A stretch of DNA of 64,000 nt from Boswellia sacra (taxonomy: Eukaryota > Streptophyta > Magnoliopsida > Sapindales > Burseraceae). The translations under genes were made by a program, and so were the position numbers. Numbering within the stretch: the first letter of the stretch is position 1; the number at the start of each line of letters is the position of its first letter. Positions 48,254-61,560 of this stretch are shown piece by piece. The stretch covers positions 1-64,000 of the forward strand of contig SNVD02013855.1 in NCBI GenBank assembly GCA_013180625.2, read 5' to 3'. The notes below the pieces were generated by a model. It saw nothing but the letters and a program-made list of their open reading frames with translations, did not search any database and was not told the DNA's origin.

Positions 48254-51200
48254 ATGGAAAAGTATTTCAAAAGGAAACGAGAGTTGCAGTCTCTTTCTAA
48301 GAAAAATGATAATGGCCCAAAACAAAATATTGATGGGGCAGAAATTGATTTATCAAATCTTCCAGCTGATCCGGGTTTATGTCCTAGAATTTTTTATTAT
48401 AATCCTAATATTCAAGACCAAGTACGAAGAACATATTGGAAAATGGGTCCATGTCAACCTAGAGACCATAATTTTTCTTTTAAAATATGTGGAAAAATGT
48501 CTTGACGATTCATTTCTAGTTGGTTTGATGATTATGAATCTTGGTTGGAATATAGCATAGAAAAAGATGCAGCTTTTTGTCTTTGTTGAAATCTTTTCAA
48601 ACCGGATGTTGGAGAACATGGTGGCAGTGACTCATTTGTTGGTGATGGGTATCAAAATTATAAAAAGAAAGAAAGACTAACAACTCATGTTCGAGGTCCT
48701 AATAGTGCCCATAATCAAGCTTTAAGAAATTGTGAAGCTTTACTAAAGCAAGACCAACATATTCAAACATTTTTTTTCATCGATATTCGGACCAAGCTCA
48801 CATTGAATACCGAATTCGCTTGAATGCGTCAATTGATTGTATTCAGTTTCTTTTGAAACAAGGGCTTGCATTTTGGGGCAATGATGAATCTGAGGATTCA
48901 AACAACAAAGGAAATTTTCTTAAGCTTTTGGCATTTCTTGCTAACCATGATAAGGATGTTAAATATGTTATATTGAAGAATGCTCCTGAAAGTCTCAAAT
49001 TAACATCACCAGATATTCAGAAAGACATTGTAAGTGTTGCTATAACAGAAACTATCAATGCTATTATTAGTGACATGGGTGATTCATTATTCTCCATTTT
49101 GATTGACAAGTCTCACGATGCATCAATGAAAGAGAAAATGACCATTGTATTACATTATGTAGACAAGAAAGGAAATATGGTTGAGCGCTTTATAGGTGTT
49201 GAGCATGTTACTAGTGCCACTGTAGTCTCACTTAAGGCATCAATTGATGAATTATTTTTTAGATATGGATTAAGCATATCTAAATTGAGAGGTCAAGGTT
49301 ATGATGGAGCAAGTAATATGCAAGGTGAATTTAATGGTATTAAAACACTTATTATGAAAGAGAATGAGTGTGCTTATTATGTTCATTGCTTTGCTCATCA
49401 ATGTCAATTATCTCTTGTGGAAGTGGCAAAGAATCATATTTTAGTTCAAACTTTTTTCAGTAGGATTGGTAATATGGTGAATATTGTTGGAGCTTCATGT
49501 AAACGTCTTGATGTTCTTCAGAAGAAACAAGCTATTTTAGTTTTTGAAGCACTTAACTCAGGTGAGCTTTTAAATGGGCGGGGTGTAAACCAAGAGACTA
49601 CTTTAAATATTCAGGTAACATTATGTTACTTTAATGAGCATATTTAACATGTTTTCATCCATAGCTGATGTGCTTGATGATGTTGCACAAGATGGATCGA
49701 ATGTTGAGCAAAGATGTGAAACTATTGTTTTGTTAGATATTATACAAGCTTTTGATTTTGTCTTTCTATTAAATTTGATGAACGAGATTTTGGATTCACA
49801 AATGAATTGTCACAAGCATTACAAAGAAACGATAAAGATATTGTTAATGTTATGAAGTTGGTTAGGTTATGCAAACACTGATTGCAAAACATGAGTGATG
49901 AGGGTGGGATTCTTTGTTTAATGAAGTTTCTTTGTCTTGTACAAAACATGATGTTCCAACATGGATGACATCTTTTTAGCTCAAGGGTGGTCACGTCGTA
50001 GAGCTCAAAAGTTGATGACTTGCATTATTATTGTGTTGAACAATTCTATTTTATTTTGGATATCCAACTTCATGAGCTAAATAGTTGTTTCAATGAGGTA
50101 AACACTGAGTTAATTCTTTGTTTAGCATGCCTATGCCCAAATGATTCATTCATTGCTTTCAACAAACAAATTGATACAACTTGCTCAATTTTATCCAAAA
50201 GAATTTTTCACTATAGAGCTAATGGTCTTTGATACTTAGCTTGAGACTTATATTATGGATATGCGCTCTAGCATTGAGTTTTTAGAATTGAAAGGAATTA
50301 GTGATCTTGCAAAGAAAATGATTAAGACAAAGAAAGACAAGGTGTATCCATTGGTTTATTTACTGTTGACATTAGCATTGATTTTACCAGTTGCAACCGC
50401 TAGTGCAGAAAGGGTATTTTCTTTTGGTGTCAAAGTCTACTACATATGCATGTGCCATGCACATGATGAGTTTTGATCAACTTATGATAAAACAAGAATA
50501 TTATTTTTATTCCTATTTTAATGTTTCAAGAATTATATTTTAGGAAGTATTTGATTTGTGTAAATATCTCTTTAGATTAGGATATAATATCTTGTATCCT
50601 AATTAGAATAGGAAAATATTTATTTGTCCTAATTTCTTTTGGAATTTGTTTATAATACTTCCTATTTTATTTCTCCTAATCCTAATATGATTTTGACTAG
50701 AATTTTTACAGGATTTCTAGGAGATTTTGGTCAGACGTCTCCTCTCACTATATGTATACAAAGCTATTCAGGCGGCTGAATTTACGTGATTGAAAGATTA
50801 ACGTGTTGGTTGTTTGTGCTTTTGAGAGAGTTGGTCACGGCATTCCATTAATTCATAGAAGAGAGCTTTAACGTAAAAGAAATGTCTTCTTTGATTTGAT
50901 TCTTTAAGTCTTTAGATTCATGTATGAGTGTTAAAAATCGTTCTTGAGTTGTTGATTAAGTCTGAGTGAGTTAGTAGACACTTAGGATAACTTGAGGGTT
51001 GAGTGTTTATATAATTCTGTCAGACATCGGGTGTTATGTATAACTTAACAGTGTGCTTTTAAGTTATCTGCAACAGAGAGTAGGCAGTGTCACTAGAGTT
51101 TATAATCTTTGCGAAGATTTTGTTTGTCAAAGATTAGGTCAATGTGTGAGAGTGAGTCAGCACTGCAAAAGGTCCTAAAGATTGTACAAACAAGAACTTA

Positions 51201-51498
51201 GTGAATTGTAGCTCTATAGTTGTCTGTGGACGTAGGTTTTATAACCGAACCACGTAAAAATCCTCCTATGCTGATTTATATTACAGCGTATTGTTATATT
51301 TCTTATAACTGCATACCTCCAGAACTCTCATTTTTAGTCATGAATATTATGAAGAATCGATTAAGGAATCGAATAGGAGATCGTTGCCTAAGTAATAACT
51401 TGGTTGTATACATTGAAAAAGATGTGTTTAGTAATATTGATAATGAGTGTATCATGCAACGATTTCAAAACATGAAAAGCCGTCGAGGGCAGCTATGA
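48254..51498 (+). pseudogene. hAT transposase with TTF-type zinc finger, inactivated
   Basis: The ATG at 48254 begins MEKYFKRKRELQSL. The N-terminal TTF-type zinc finger region follows (DPGLCPRIFYYNPN to about 48740) and is broken by a TGA at 48503-48505, another stop near 48587 and a frameshift in a T run near 48775. An open stretch to 49647 carries the DUF4371/RNase H-like core (FSILIDKSHDAS, LRGQGYDGASNMQGEFNG, YYVHCFAHQCQLSLV). The middle (49650-50250) has more stops. The hAT C-terminal dimerisation region begins LAKKMIKTKKDKVYPL and ATASAERVFS, is split by a solo LTR, and resumes MNIMKNRLRNRIGD up to a stop at 51496-51498. The protein belongs to the zf-TTF/DUF4371/Dimer_Tnp_hAT class and is not functional. 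Confidence 0.85.
50422..51330 (+). mobile_element. Solo LTR of the SIRE/Maximus-like Copia family, inside hAT transposase
   Basis: It matches the LTRs of the Copia element at 55121-63472 over the full length, in the opposite orientation. The start has one change in the canonical TGTTGGTGTC (here TTTTGGTGTC) and the end is AGAACTCTCA. The flanks TTTTC (50417-50421) and TTTTT (51331-51335) are a near 5-bp target duplication. No internal sequence remains, as expected after LTR-LTR recombination. Confidence 0.85.
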
Positions 51499-51946
51499 AT
51501 TTTTTAAATGAGGTAATATAAATCAATATCATCACTTTAGTAAGATTTGTTTTGATATATTCATGTATGACTTTGTAAGTACCACAATTAGACTTTAAAT
51601 TTTTGAAATTATTCTTAAATTGATCTTGAGTTTTTTGTTCATATTAATTCAGGTTTTGAAGCACATTTTGTCATTTCATGGGTGGCTTCTTTTAAAATAG
51701 CTATTATGAATGGAAACTCTTTTGTTTGCTTGCAGTTCCTTAGTCTTATGAGTTATGAGCTCCTTCAGCGGTTTTCCTTGAACGTGTCTTGTAAGTTTCT
51801 TCAACTTTCTTATGTTTTGATGCAAATATAATATTAAATGGTGCCAAGATTTTTTGTTTGTTGATTTCCCTTGTTTACTTTTATATTGTTGTTGGAAGAT
51901 ATTGCCCCCACTAATTTAATTTGCTAGCTCCGTCATTGCTTACAAG

Positions 51947-52737
51947 ATTTGGTCTTCTAATTAAGAGAATAATCAATTCGAATGAATACAAACTATTTGT
52001 TTGATTTAGCTTATAAATTAAAATTTAGGTGGGTTAATTTTCATCTAGTTTATGAATCTATTTAATGCTTTGGAGAAATTAGAAGTGTAAACCGAGTATA
52101 AAATGTGGTTAAGAAAAAGATACTATAATAGGCCTCCAATTAGATTCACTTATACTAGACATCACAAAGGCAGTAAAGATAGAAGGGCAGACTTGTGAAA
52201 TTGGGTTGGTTAGAAGGGAATTATGGTTATATCCTTTTATTTTATTTTATTTTTTTTGTTATGTTTTCTGCTAGGCTGAACAGGTTAGTTATCAAAGCAT
52301 AGGGGTTAGTGCAAGTTAGTTAGAGAATATAAGGGTGGATAGAGAGAGATGGGGAGATACACAGAAGTATATTTTGGTAAGGAGAGTTGTTCTCTTGGGA
52401 GAGCTGGCAAGACTCTCGAATTCCTGCCAAACAACTAAATAAACATCTAATTTTCCCTCAATCAACTCTGCTTACCATCTCTAACTCCATTTTAATTCAA
52501 ACATTCAGCTAAAATTACTTATGAATGTGTGTGTGAGTGAATCCTGGACATATAAGATAAAGTTTTCATTATTGGAGGAAGATCTTGAGCCACTTTTTAT
52601 TGTTATCTTTTTTAATTCATGCACATTAATTACACCTAATATAATTATCTATGGATTGCTTGCTAATGCTTTCCGTTACAAGCAACAATTAAGTTAATTA
52701 ACTTGACACAACTAGCCTCCCATGTAGTAGTACATAC

Positions 52738-52798
<61 letters not shown>

Positions 52799-55115
52799 AT
52801 ATCAAATAGTAAGGCTTCTAATAGCTATGCTCACGCCAGCTTTTTACATGTATCTATCTATCTATCTATAATTATATATGATTGTCATAATAGTATATTA
52901 ATGATTGTCATAATAATCCATTAATTTGTATCACATGTTAACACAAATAGCACAAGTACACATGCCCCTTCCCTTCCCTTCAAAAAGGTAATTGTATAGC
53001 TATTTGCTAACAACTTAAATATAATAATTTACAAATAACTCATAAAGATACAAAATAGAATATGAACTGAATCGGAACAAGCAATGTATTACACTTTGGG
53101 ACAGATCAAAAGGGGAATTAGAATAAGAAATTTGAACTGATTATATAACAAAGTGTAGCACGAACATGACGCAACTTAATTATTAATCAAATATTATCTT
53201 AAAATTTAGGTTTATCAGACTATTTGACAATATCACAAGGAATTCTTGGACACTTATTTGTGGCACCTTTTAAAAAGTCACAAATGTTTTTGATTCATGA
53301 ATATTACTTTTACATAGTTTTAATATTTATATTGCATTTATTAATAGATTTAAAAGATATTTTGTCAGACTTTTAATTTAAATATAAATCTAAGCATCCT
53401 GTATTTTAATAGAAGGGATGCTAATTAACTCTCAAATCAATGGTTATCTATAATTGGTTGAGTGTTTATTCTTGCATCATATGATATCAAAAATGTATAA
53501 GGTTAAACCAATTGCTTTTCCGTGTATCTATTTGACCATTGCTAGTACAAATAAATTAAAAAAAAAACGATTTGCAAGCCACTTGATAGATTCCCAGTCT
53601 CCTCCTTAACAAGATTTGCTAAATGTATAATGTTAAACCAATTGCTTTTTTGTGTATCTATTTGACCATTGCTAGTATTCCCTTACATGCACAACCAAAT
53701 AATTTACAAACAACTCATAAAGATAAATATGGAGACCCATTACTATATATACAAATGTAACCTAATGTGTTAATGCTATATTGCATGTGATGGACTCATA
53801 TTTGTTTATTGTAACCTTCTTTTTACTTGTTGACTTTAATTAATTTCACTCCATCTAATCTAATTAAATTATTAAATCAGTCAAATTGCCAAATATGTTA
53901 TATATTAAAGAGGATTGTACTTTTAGTATTACTGCAGAAACTATCTTTTCTATTTTTAGATTCTTTCAAAATTAACAAAACACTTTTAAACATTTCAAAT
54001 GTTGAAAGTTTTGTACTTGAGAAAGTTTTCCTCTTGAATATCAATCAAGCTTCCATATTTAATTTTTACTTTTTTTTGAATAATATTCGGCATTGACAAC
54101 TAGTTTCATTTCTTGATCTGATTTTTTCAAGTATCATGTCCAAATTCTGACGATATACACGCTGTAAATTGATTTAATTCCTTGGAGGTATTCAAAATTA
54201 TTTCGTATTTGGAAGGAATCTCACACAAATTAAAAATTGGCAGACACTATATATATCAACTATATGGAATATACTAAACCAACCTATCAAATTAATCCAT
54301 CTTTTATGGGTCGGATTTGGCATGTTTAAATTGAGTTATCTATTAGACTTTTTTATTTTTTTGGCCCATCTAGCTACAGTTTACTACCATATTCGTATTA
54401 AAAATACCATTAGAATCAAAGGAACTAATAAAAAAAATATGTATTTTGTACAATTACTAGTGTAATATCTTATCAATGGATATAAGGTTGGATGAAAAAA
54501 AATATTATCTACAATATTTTAACATTTATTTATATTGAAATCAAATTAACGCAAATGCTAATTTTGTTTTAATTTTTTTTTCACAATTTTATAATAAGAA
54601 ATGGCAAATATATCGATTAGAATTCTAAGGTCTTTTAATGGTAGTTATTATTTTGGATCTTTATATCAGCATCTCAAACTCTTTGACTATCAGTTTACTC
54701 TCACTAAATATAAAGTTGTTTTGCCCACCTAATTGCATATAATCCAATTTACACACAGTAGGCTTGTTCATACATATAAAAACTTTATATTTTGTCACGT
54801 TTTAAAAATCAAAGATTTATAAGTTTAATTATAACTAAAAGGTTATATTAAATTTTTTTTTAAATTCTTACATACATTTACAACCATTGATCAATTATAA
54901 TCCACATATGGACTTTTAAGTCCATTATAATACGTTAATGATAGTTTTATAAATTTTTAACTAATGTAGTTATACCTAGTTTTATAGGCGATTGACTTTT
55001 TCATTAGTCTTTATAAGTAACTACTAGAGTTGGGGATTTAGAATATACACAGATTAATTGCATAAACAGATCGCAAAATTCAGCTTCAAAATCAAGTTGA
55101 AACCTTTAAAAAATA
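51947..55115. other. Intergenic region with simple repeats
   Basis: No gene supported. It contains a (CATA)n(TA)n microsatellite at about 52733-52798 and a (TATC)n stretch at 52853-52868. A direct duplication pairs about 53486-53556 with 53619-53690 (TAAACCAATTGCTTTT, TATCTATTTGACCATTGC). 52258-52503 looks like LTR or untranslated sequence (pyrimidine-rich tail, CCTGCCAAACAACTAAATAA), but its borders cannot be fixed. Parts of 54720-55050 resemble 63640-63830 on the other side of the Copia element (AGTTTTATAGGCGATT). Confidence 0.4.
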
Positions 55116-55120
55116 AATAC

Positions 55121-56026
55121 TGAAAGTTCTGGAGGTATGCAGTTATAAGCAATATAATAGTAAACTATAATGTAAATCGGCACAGAAGGATTTTTACGTG
55201 GTTCGGTTATAAAACCTACGTCCATGGACAACTATAGAGCTACAATTCACTAAGTTATTGTTTGTACAATCTTTAAGACTTTTTACAGTGTTGACTCACT
55301 CTCACACACTGACCTAATCTTCGATAAACAAAATCCCACCAAGATCTTAAACTCTAGTGACACTGCCCACTCTCTGTCGCAGATAACTTAACAACACACT
55401 GTTAAGTTATACATAACACCCGATGTCTGATACTGAATTACATAAACACTTAACCCACAAGTTATCCCAAGTGTCTACTAACTCACACAGACTTAATTAA
55501 CAATTCATATACGATTTCTACCACTCATACATGGATCAAAAGACTCAAAGAATAAAATCAAAGAAGACATTTCTTTTGCGTTAAAGCTCTTTTCTATGAA
55601 TTCATGGAATGTTGAACTCAAAACTCTCTTACAACCAAATCAGCCAACACGTCAATCTCTCAATCACATAATCAGCCGTCTGAATAGCTTTGTATATATA
55701 TAGTGAGAGGTCTGACCGAAATCTCCTAGAAATCCTGTAAAAAATTCTAATCAAAATCATATTAGGATTAGAAGAAATAAAATAGGAAGTGTTATAAACA
55801 AACTCCAAAAGAAATTATGACAAATAAATATTCTCCTATTCTAATTAGGATACAAGATATTATATCCAAATCTAAAGAGATATTTATTAAAAATCAAATA
55901 CTTCCTAAAATATAATTCTAGAAACATTAAAATAGGAATAAAAATAATATTCTTGTTTAATCACAAGTTGATCAAAACTCATCATGTGCATGGAATATGC
56001 ATATGTAGTAGACTTTGACACCAACA
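55121..56026 (-). repeat. 3' LTR of the Copia element
   Basis: 906 bp, TG...CA on the minus strand (TGTTGGTGTCAAAG to GAACTTTCA). Roughly nine in ten positions match the 5' LTR by eye, with mostly transitions. Confidence 0.9.
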
Positions 56027-56040
56027 ATCTCCCCCTTTTT
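56027..56040 (-). other. Polypurine tract
   Basis: On the minus strand AAAAAGGGGGAGAT directly precedes the 3' LTR, the expected plus-strand primer position for a retrotransposon. Confidence 0.8.
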
Positions 56041-57625
56041 GGCGACTTGTGATGAAAACATCAAACTATTTTCGATCAGAGAACATCACATATGATAAGT
56101 TAATCATAACAATAAGCTATCATGAAATAGCAAACAGAAATTATCATGTGTAAAGAAGAAGTAGGTGAGCTGTTACTAAACTCATAGCAGAACACTGTCA
56201 AAATAAGTATATCTTGCAATCAAAATGACTTGGTCAGACTGATCAAGCAACACACTTTAATCAATTCATGATCAGAGCAATTATATCAATCAATGCAATC
56301 AGATCATGATCAGAGCAAAAACATCCAAGCAAAACATTCATCAACGCAAGATATCTTGAATGCACACATAAAGCAAACATAAGAAGTTCTTCTTACTCCC
56401 CCTTACTACTTACTTATATCCCTTGAGAAATAAGCAACAAAAATATAAACAAAACAGAAGTAAGTAACCACAGTTATATCAGACATAAAAAGATCACCAA
56501 AAAAATCAGAAAACTCCTCTTGATCGCCCCCTTGATTTCAGCACAAGTGCCAAAAGCACTTAACGAAGTCTTGGAGACTTGCGAACTGGAGGAGAAGAGG
56601 AACTGCCAGTGCGCTTCCCTGTTTTATATCTTTTCCCTGTTGTGGTTGGAGTTGGCTGTTCAGAAGCAGGTTGTTCTTCAGCTGTGCCAGAAGAGGTGGC
56701 AATGACTTCAGCTACAATTCTTCGAATCTCCCTGTCACTTCTTTTTGTACTGGTTTCTGTTGTGGGTAACTCAACAGCAGGTTGTTGAGTAGGGTTACTG
56801 GTCTGCAAAAAAAAAAATTTCTAGAACAGGAAGAGAGAAGCAAGACACGGGACAAGGAAGAAATTGTTGTGGGAGTATGGAATGAACAGGAGAAGCCCAA
56901 ATCCGATGCGTAATACACTAGGCCAAATTTAAAAACAATTTTGTTTTTAACAAAAATTAATGTCAAATCTATTTCCAAAACCGTTTCATAACTAACATTA
57001 ATGGACAAAAATTCAAATTTGATTCCAATTTGAATAAGGAATTCTAATAGAATCAAGATTCCCGCCACTGAAATTTCTCCCCCTCAATTCAATAATGCTG
57101 ATATGACATTTTTGACACATGGACAAACAAGTAATTTATATTTCGGATAAGCACATAAGAGCACCGTATGATATGAAAAACGTAACAGACCACAGTAAAA
57201 AATAACATAACAGCAATATCTGAACATTATATGAATCATTCTAATAAAGCATATTCAAGAGCAGTTTTATTTTTCATTTTAATTTATCACTTAATTCAAT
57301 TGAGTGATAACTTGAGCATGCTTCTTACACATACAAAAGTTAGTTTCAATGTGAATTTGATAAATAATACAGTAGCTTTCACACATGTATAGAGATAGCC
57401 CTTTTTCATTTGAGTGGGTGACCTCACAATATTTCCTAGATACAATGAAGTTACTCTCAATGGATGGCTTTCACACATCATATACTGGTAGCCCTCTCTA
57501 TATTTTTTATTTTTAAACCAGTATTTAATTATTCACATAATTTTTTTATATCACAGCTCACACATGCTTAATTAGAAGAAAACTTATGATATTATAGATA
57601 TAATTAACATAGCGGTAAGCAGTGT
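56041..57625 (-). other. Post-pol region with a short Ser/Thr/Pro-rich open frame
   Basis: About 1.6 kb between the end of RNase H and the polypurine tract. It contains one open frame at 56808-56560 (82 codons) rich in Thr, Ser, Pro and Glu, ending basic (RKSPRLR). Members of the SIRE lineage often have an extra open frame at this position. This one has no predicted membrane segment or known domain that I can see, and upstream frames (57068-56712) overlap it in another phase. Remnant or chance frame cannot be decided. Confidence 0.4.
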
Positions 57626-59102
57626 TCATTCATGTAACTGATAAATGCCTAAGGCTTTTCTTAAATTTTCATATCTTGTTGTATCCAATGCCTTAGTGAA
57701 CAAGTCAGCCAATTGTCTATTAGTGGAGATGTGTTCAATGTGTACCACCTTAGATTCTACTAGTTCCCTTATAAAATGGTATCTAATATCAATGTGTTTT
57801 GTTCTAGAATGCTGAACAGGATTTTTGAAAATATTTATAGCACTAGTATTATCACAAAACACAGTTATAGGCTTTTACTCAATACCATAATCACTCAACA
57901 TTTGCTTCATCCACAATAGTTGTGTGCAACAACTCCCTGCTGCTATGTATTCGGCTTCAGTAGTAGATAAAGAAATATAATTCTGTTTTTTACTGTGCCA
58001 AGAAACCAAGTTCGTACCAAGATAAAAACAACCTCCTAATGTATTTTTTCTATTATCCGCATTTCCTACCCAATCAGCATAACTAAACCCTGCAAGATAA
58101 TCATTTGTATCTTTAGAAAACTATATTCCATAATCATGTGTTCCATGAACATACCTGATGATTCTCTTAGCTGCTGCAAGATGTGATTCCTTTGGATTTG
58201 CTTGAAATCTTGCACAAAGTCCTACACTAAAGCACAAATTTGGTCTGCTTGATGTGAGGTACAGCAGGCTGCCAATAATACTTCTATACAAACTTGCATC
58301 AACATCTTTTCCTGCATTATCTTTTGAAAGTTTAAGGTTTGTACTGATAGGAGTTTTCATTGGTTTTGCATTCTCAAGCCTAAATTTCTTTACAAGATTT
58401 TTTGCATATTTTGATTGAGATATGAATATCCCATCATCCATTTGCTTAACCTGTAATCTAATAAAGAAATTTAATTCTCCTACCATGCTCATCTCAAACT
58501 CTTCCTGCATCAACTTAACAAATTCATTAATTTTCCTTTTGTTAGTTGATCCAAAAACAATGTCATCAACATATATTTGAGCCATAATAAAATAGTTAGA
58601 TGCATGTTTGATGAATAAGGTCTTATCATTGCTGCCTCTTTTATAACTTTTGTTGATCAAAAAGTTTATCAACCTTTCATACCAAGCTCTAGGAGCTTGT
58701 TTCAAACCACACAAGGCTTTGTGTAATCTATACATAAAATCAGGATGTTTAGAATCTTCAAATCCTTTAGGCAACTCAACAAAGACTTCTTCATTGAGAT
58801 AGCCATTTAAAAATACAGTTTTAACATCCATTTGATACAAGTTAAAATCAAGCAAACAAGCAATTGCAAGTAGTAATCTAATTGACTTAAGTCTAGCTAC
58901 TGGTGCAAAGGTCTCATCAAAGTCTATGCCTTCTACTTGTGTGTAACCTTGTGCAACTAGCCTAGCCTTATTTCTTACTCTTTGTCCACTTCCATCAGTT
59001 TTATTTTTGAATATCCATTTAGTTCCAATGCCATTTGCATTTTCTGGCCTAAGAACTAATTCCCATACTTCATTCCTATTAAACTGATTAAGTTCATCTT
59101 AC
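57626..59102 (-). pseudogene. Copia reverse transcriptase and RNase H, interrupted
   Basis: After a TAA near 59103 the frame is open to 58121. It shows the RT fingers and palm (NKARLVAQGYTQVEGIDF), FLNGYL, LCGLKQAPRAWYERL and the YVDD catalytic box at about 58573-58562. A TAG follows HDYGI at 58123-58121. The RNase H part continues (YADWVGNADNRKNTLGG, STTEAEYIAAGSCC), meets a TAA before CDNTSAINIF, then reads to a stop at 57628-57626 (RTKHIDIRYHFIREL). Nearly all motifs are kept, so inactivation is by scattered nonsense mutations, not large deletions. Confidence 0.88.
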
Positions 59103-59336
59103 ATAGTTTGAATCCACACATCTTCTTTTAAGGCTTCTTTTACATTTTTTGGTTCAACTAAAGAAACATAACATGCAAATCTTACCTGATTTCTTACCTT
59201 GCTCCGAGTCTTCATTATGTCATCCGGTGTTCCAATGATAGAACTTATTGGATGTGCCTCTTGAATCCATGTGGGTTTCTCTCTTGATCACCCCGGATTG
59301 AACTTCTATTTAAATCTAAGTTGTCAGATGTTATTG

Positions 59337-61489
59337 TTACATCAGGTGTAACAGCAGCTGTTCTTCTTTCATAGCAGCATCTTCCTTTTTGTTGCTGTCT
59401 GAATCTGATTTTTCTGTATCTTCTGTGAAGCTTGTTATGCTTTCATCTTGTGAGTACTTTGCATAATCATCAAGGTCATCAAATACTACGTTTATAGATT
59501 CTATGACTGCCTCAGTTCTCAGATTGTAAACTCGAAATGCTTTACTGTTTTGAGCATATCCCACGAAGACTCCTTCATCACTCCTTGGATCTAATTTTTC
59601 TAACAGTTCTCTGTCGTTTAAGATGTAACACCTGTAACCAAAGACATGAAATATTACAAATTAGGTTTTCTTCTTTTCAAAATTTCATAAGGTGTTTGAT
59701 TAGTGCCAAGACGAAGAAAAACTCTATTTAACATATAACAAGCAGTGCTTATTGCTTCAGTCCAAAGCCTTTTTGTCAACTTCTTGCTATTGAGCATCAC
59801 TCTTGCCATCTCTTGAAGAGTTCTATTCTTCCTATCCACAATACCATTCTGTTCAGGGGTTTTGGGAGCTCAAAATTCATGATCAATTCTATGGTATTTA
59901 CAAAAGTCAGCATAGCTAACGTTTTCAAACTCCTTTCCATGATCACTTCTTATTCTCACAATCCTTCTAATGTTCCTATTTTGCTCATTTTTAAGCTTAA
60001 CACAAAGATTCCTGAAAGCTTCAAAAGTGTCAGATTTTTCTTTAATGAAATCAACCCAAGTATATCTAGAAAAATCATCCACACAAACAAATATATATCT
60101 CTGACCTGTAATGCTTTCAATTTGCATAGGACTCATAAGATCCATATGAAGCAAATCAAGTATTTTGGATGTGCTATGATGTGGATTTGACTTGTGTGAA
60201 CTTCTAATTTATTTTCCCATTTGACATGGTCGACAAATTCCATTAACTTTGTCATCAAGTTTAGGAACTCCTTTTACAGCACCTAACTTAGTTAATTTAA
60301 CCAAATCTTTGTAATTTAAGTGTCCTAACTTTTGATGCCACAATTCTAAATCCGAAATCTTAGCTTGAAATGTAATCTTAACCAAATAACAATTATCTGA
60401 AGATCTATTACCTTAAAAAATGCACTTACCAAAATCATCTAAGACCATACCTTTGTTTTGTGTGAAATTAACAACATATTTGTCATCACATATCTGACTA
60501 ATACTAATAAGATTAGCATTCAAACCTTCAATTAACAAGACATTTTGAAAATTGGGTAAACCTTTGACATTCAAAGTGCCTTTACCAATGATCTTACTCT
60601 TTGCTCCATCTCCATAGGTGACATTATCATCCCTGCATGCTTTAAAATCTATTAAAAACAGTTTATTTTCAGTCATGTGCCTGGAACAACCACTGTCCAA
60701 ATACCACAAATCATTAAAAGCATGATTAAGTGCAGTAAAAGCAACATGGCATACTATTTTGTCATTCCTAACCCACTGCAGTCGAGATTTAGGTAACAGT
60801 TTGAACTGTTTTGATCTTTTATGCAAAAGATTCAACAATTTAAAGCATCTAGGTCTAATATGTTCCTTTTTATCACAAAAATAACAAGTAGGAATGAATT
60901 TCCTTACCTTTTCGGGACTGGACTTGAACGAACTTAGAAGAGAAACAAATGTTTCATCACTCTTTAAACTAGGACTTGACTTTAAAGAGTTAAGTTCAAA
61001 ATTCTTACCTGATGTTGAAGCTTTCTCAAAAACTGTTTTTGATGAAGATGCAACATTACCTTCTGTATACCCCAATCTATGTTTATTGGAGTTATCTTTT
61101 CCAAGACTCAAGACCTGATCAAGTTTGACGGCTCCAATTTTGAGTTGATCAACACACCTTTTGCTTTCAACTAGTTCTATTGTGATTTTCTCAATATGTG
61201 CTGTTTTCTATATCAAAACAGTCTCCAGCTTCGAGATACGATTTTCAGAATAGGATTTTTCACATTCTAGCACCTCAATCTTCTTCTTCAGGATTTTGAT
61301 TTCTTCCTTCTGATTCAGCCATTCACCATAGAGTGCGTTGTATGTCACTTGCAACTCTTCATAGTATTCTGATCTTTCTTCTTCATCCAAATAATCAATA
61401 CTGGTTCTGTAATTTTCTGTTATGTTAGACATAACAGCCTTCCCTTTGTCAGCTGTAGATGCGATAAATGTAATAAAGTTGCTCTGCAA
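59337..61489 (-). pseudogene. Copia coiled-coil segment, protease and integrase, interrupted
   Basis: In order: a Glu/Lys-rich coiled-coil-like stretch (61489-61208, EEIKILKKKIEVLECEK), a second CCHC knuckle (about 60886-60845, CYFCDKKEHIRPRC) and the aspartic protease motif DSGCSRHM near 60697. Then come the integrase HHCC zinc-binding region (WHQKLGHLNY ... CRPCQMGK, about 60325-60220) and the DDE core (MDLMSP, IRSDHGKEFEN, EQNGIVDRKNRTLQEM). A C-terminal region around EGVFVGYAQNSKAFRVYN follows. Stops lie at 61208-61210, about 60413-60415, about 60215, 59870-59872 and 59654-59656, so no full polyprotein can be made. Confidence 0.85.
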
Positions 61490-61560
61490 TCTTGATCTTT
61501 TAACTCGGATTTTGATTCATCACTCCGAGTTGTTGTCAACCATTTATTCTTCTTTTTGAG

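Larger units (their letters stand above)
46786..51938 (+). mobile_element. hAT DNA transposon, decayed, 5.15 kb
   Basis: The ends CAGGGACGAAG and (inverted) CAATGACGGAG fit the CAGTGGCGGAG-type terminal repeats of plant hAT elements. The flanks are CCGACAAG (46778-46785) and CTTACAAG (51939-51946), an 8-bp target duplication with 6 of 8 matches. A perfect 22-bp palindrome (46810-46831, arm AGTGGGGGCAA) lies near the left end, and ATTGCCCCCACT near the right end. Inside are a minisatellite, a broken transposase gene and an inserted solo LTR. Without the LTR (about 0.9 kb) the element would be about 4.2 kb, normal for an autonomous hAT. Confidence 0.8.

Noticed and set aside
52258..52503. Additional solo LTR
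   Set aside because: It starts TGTTATG and ends AAACA, but no target duplication or inverted termini could be found.
59813..60190. 125-codon plus-strand frame
   Set aside because: It is the antisense shadow of the integrase region of the Copia element.
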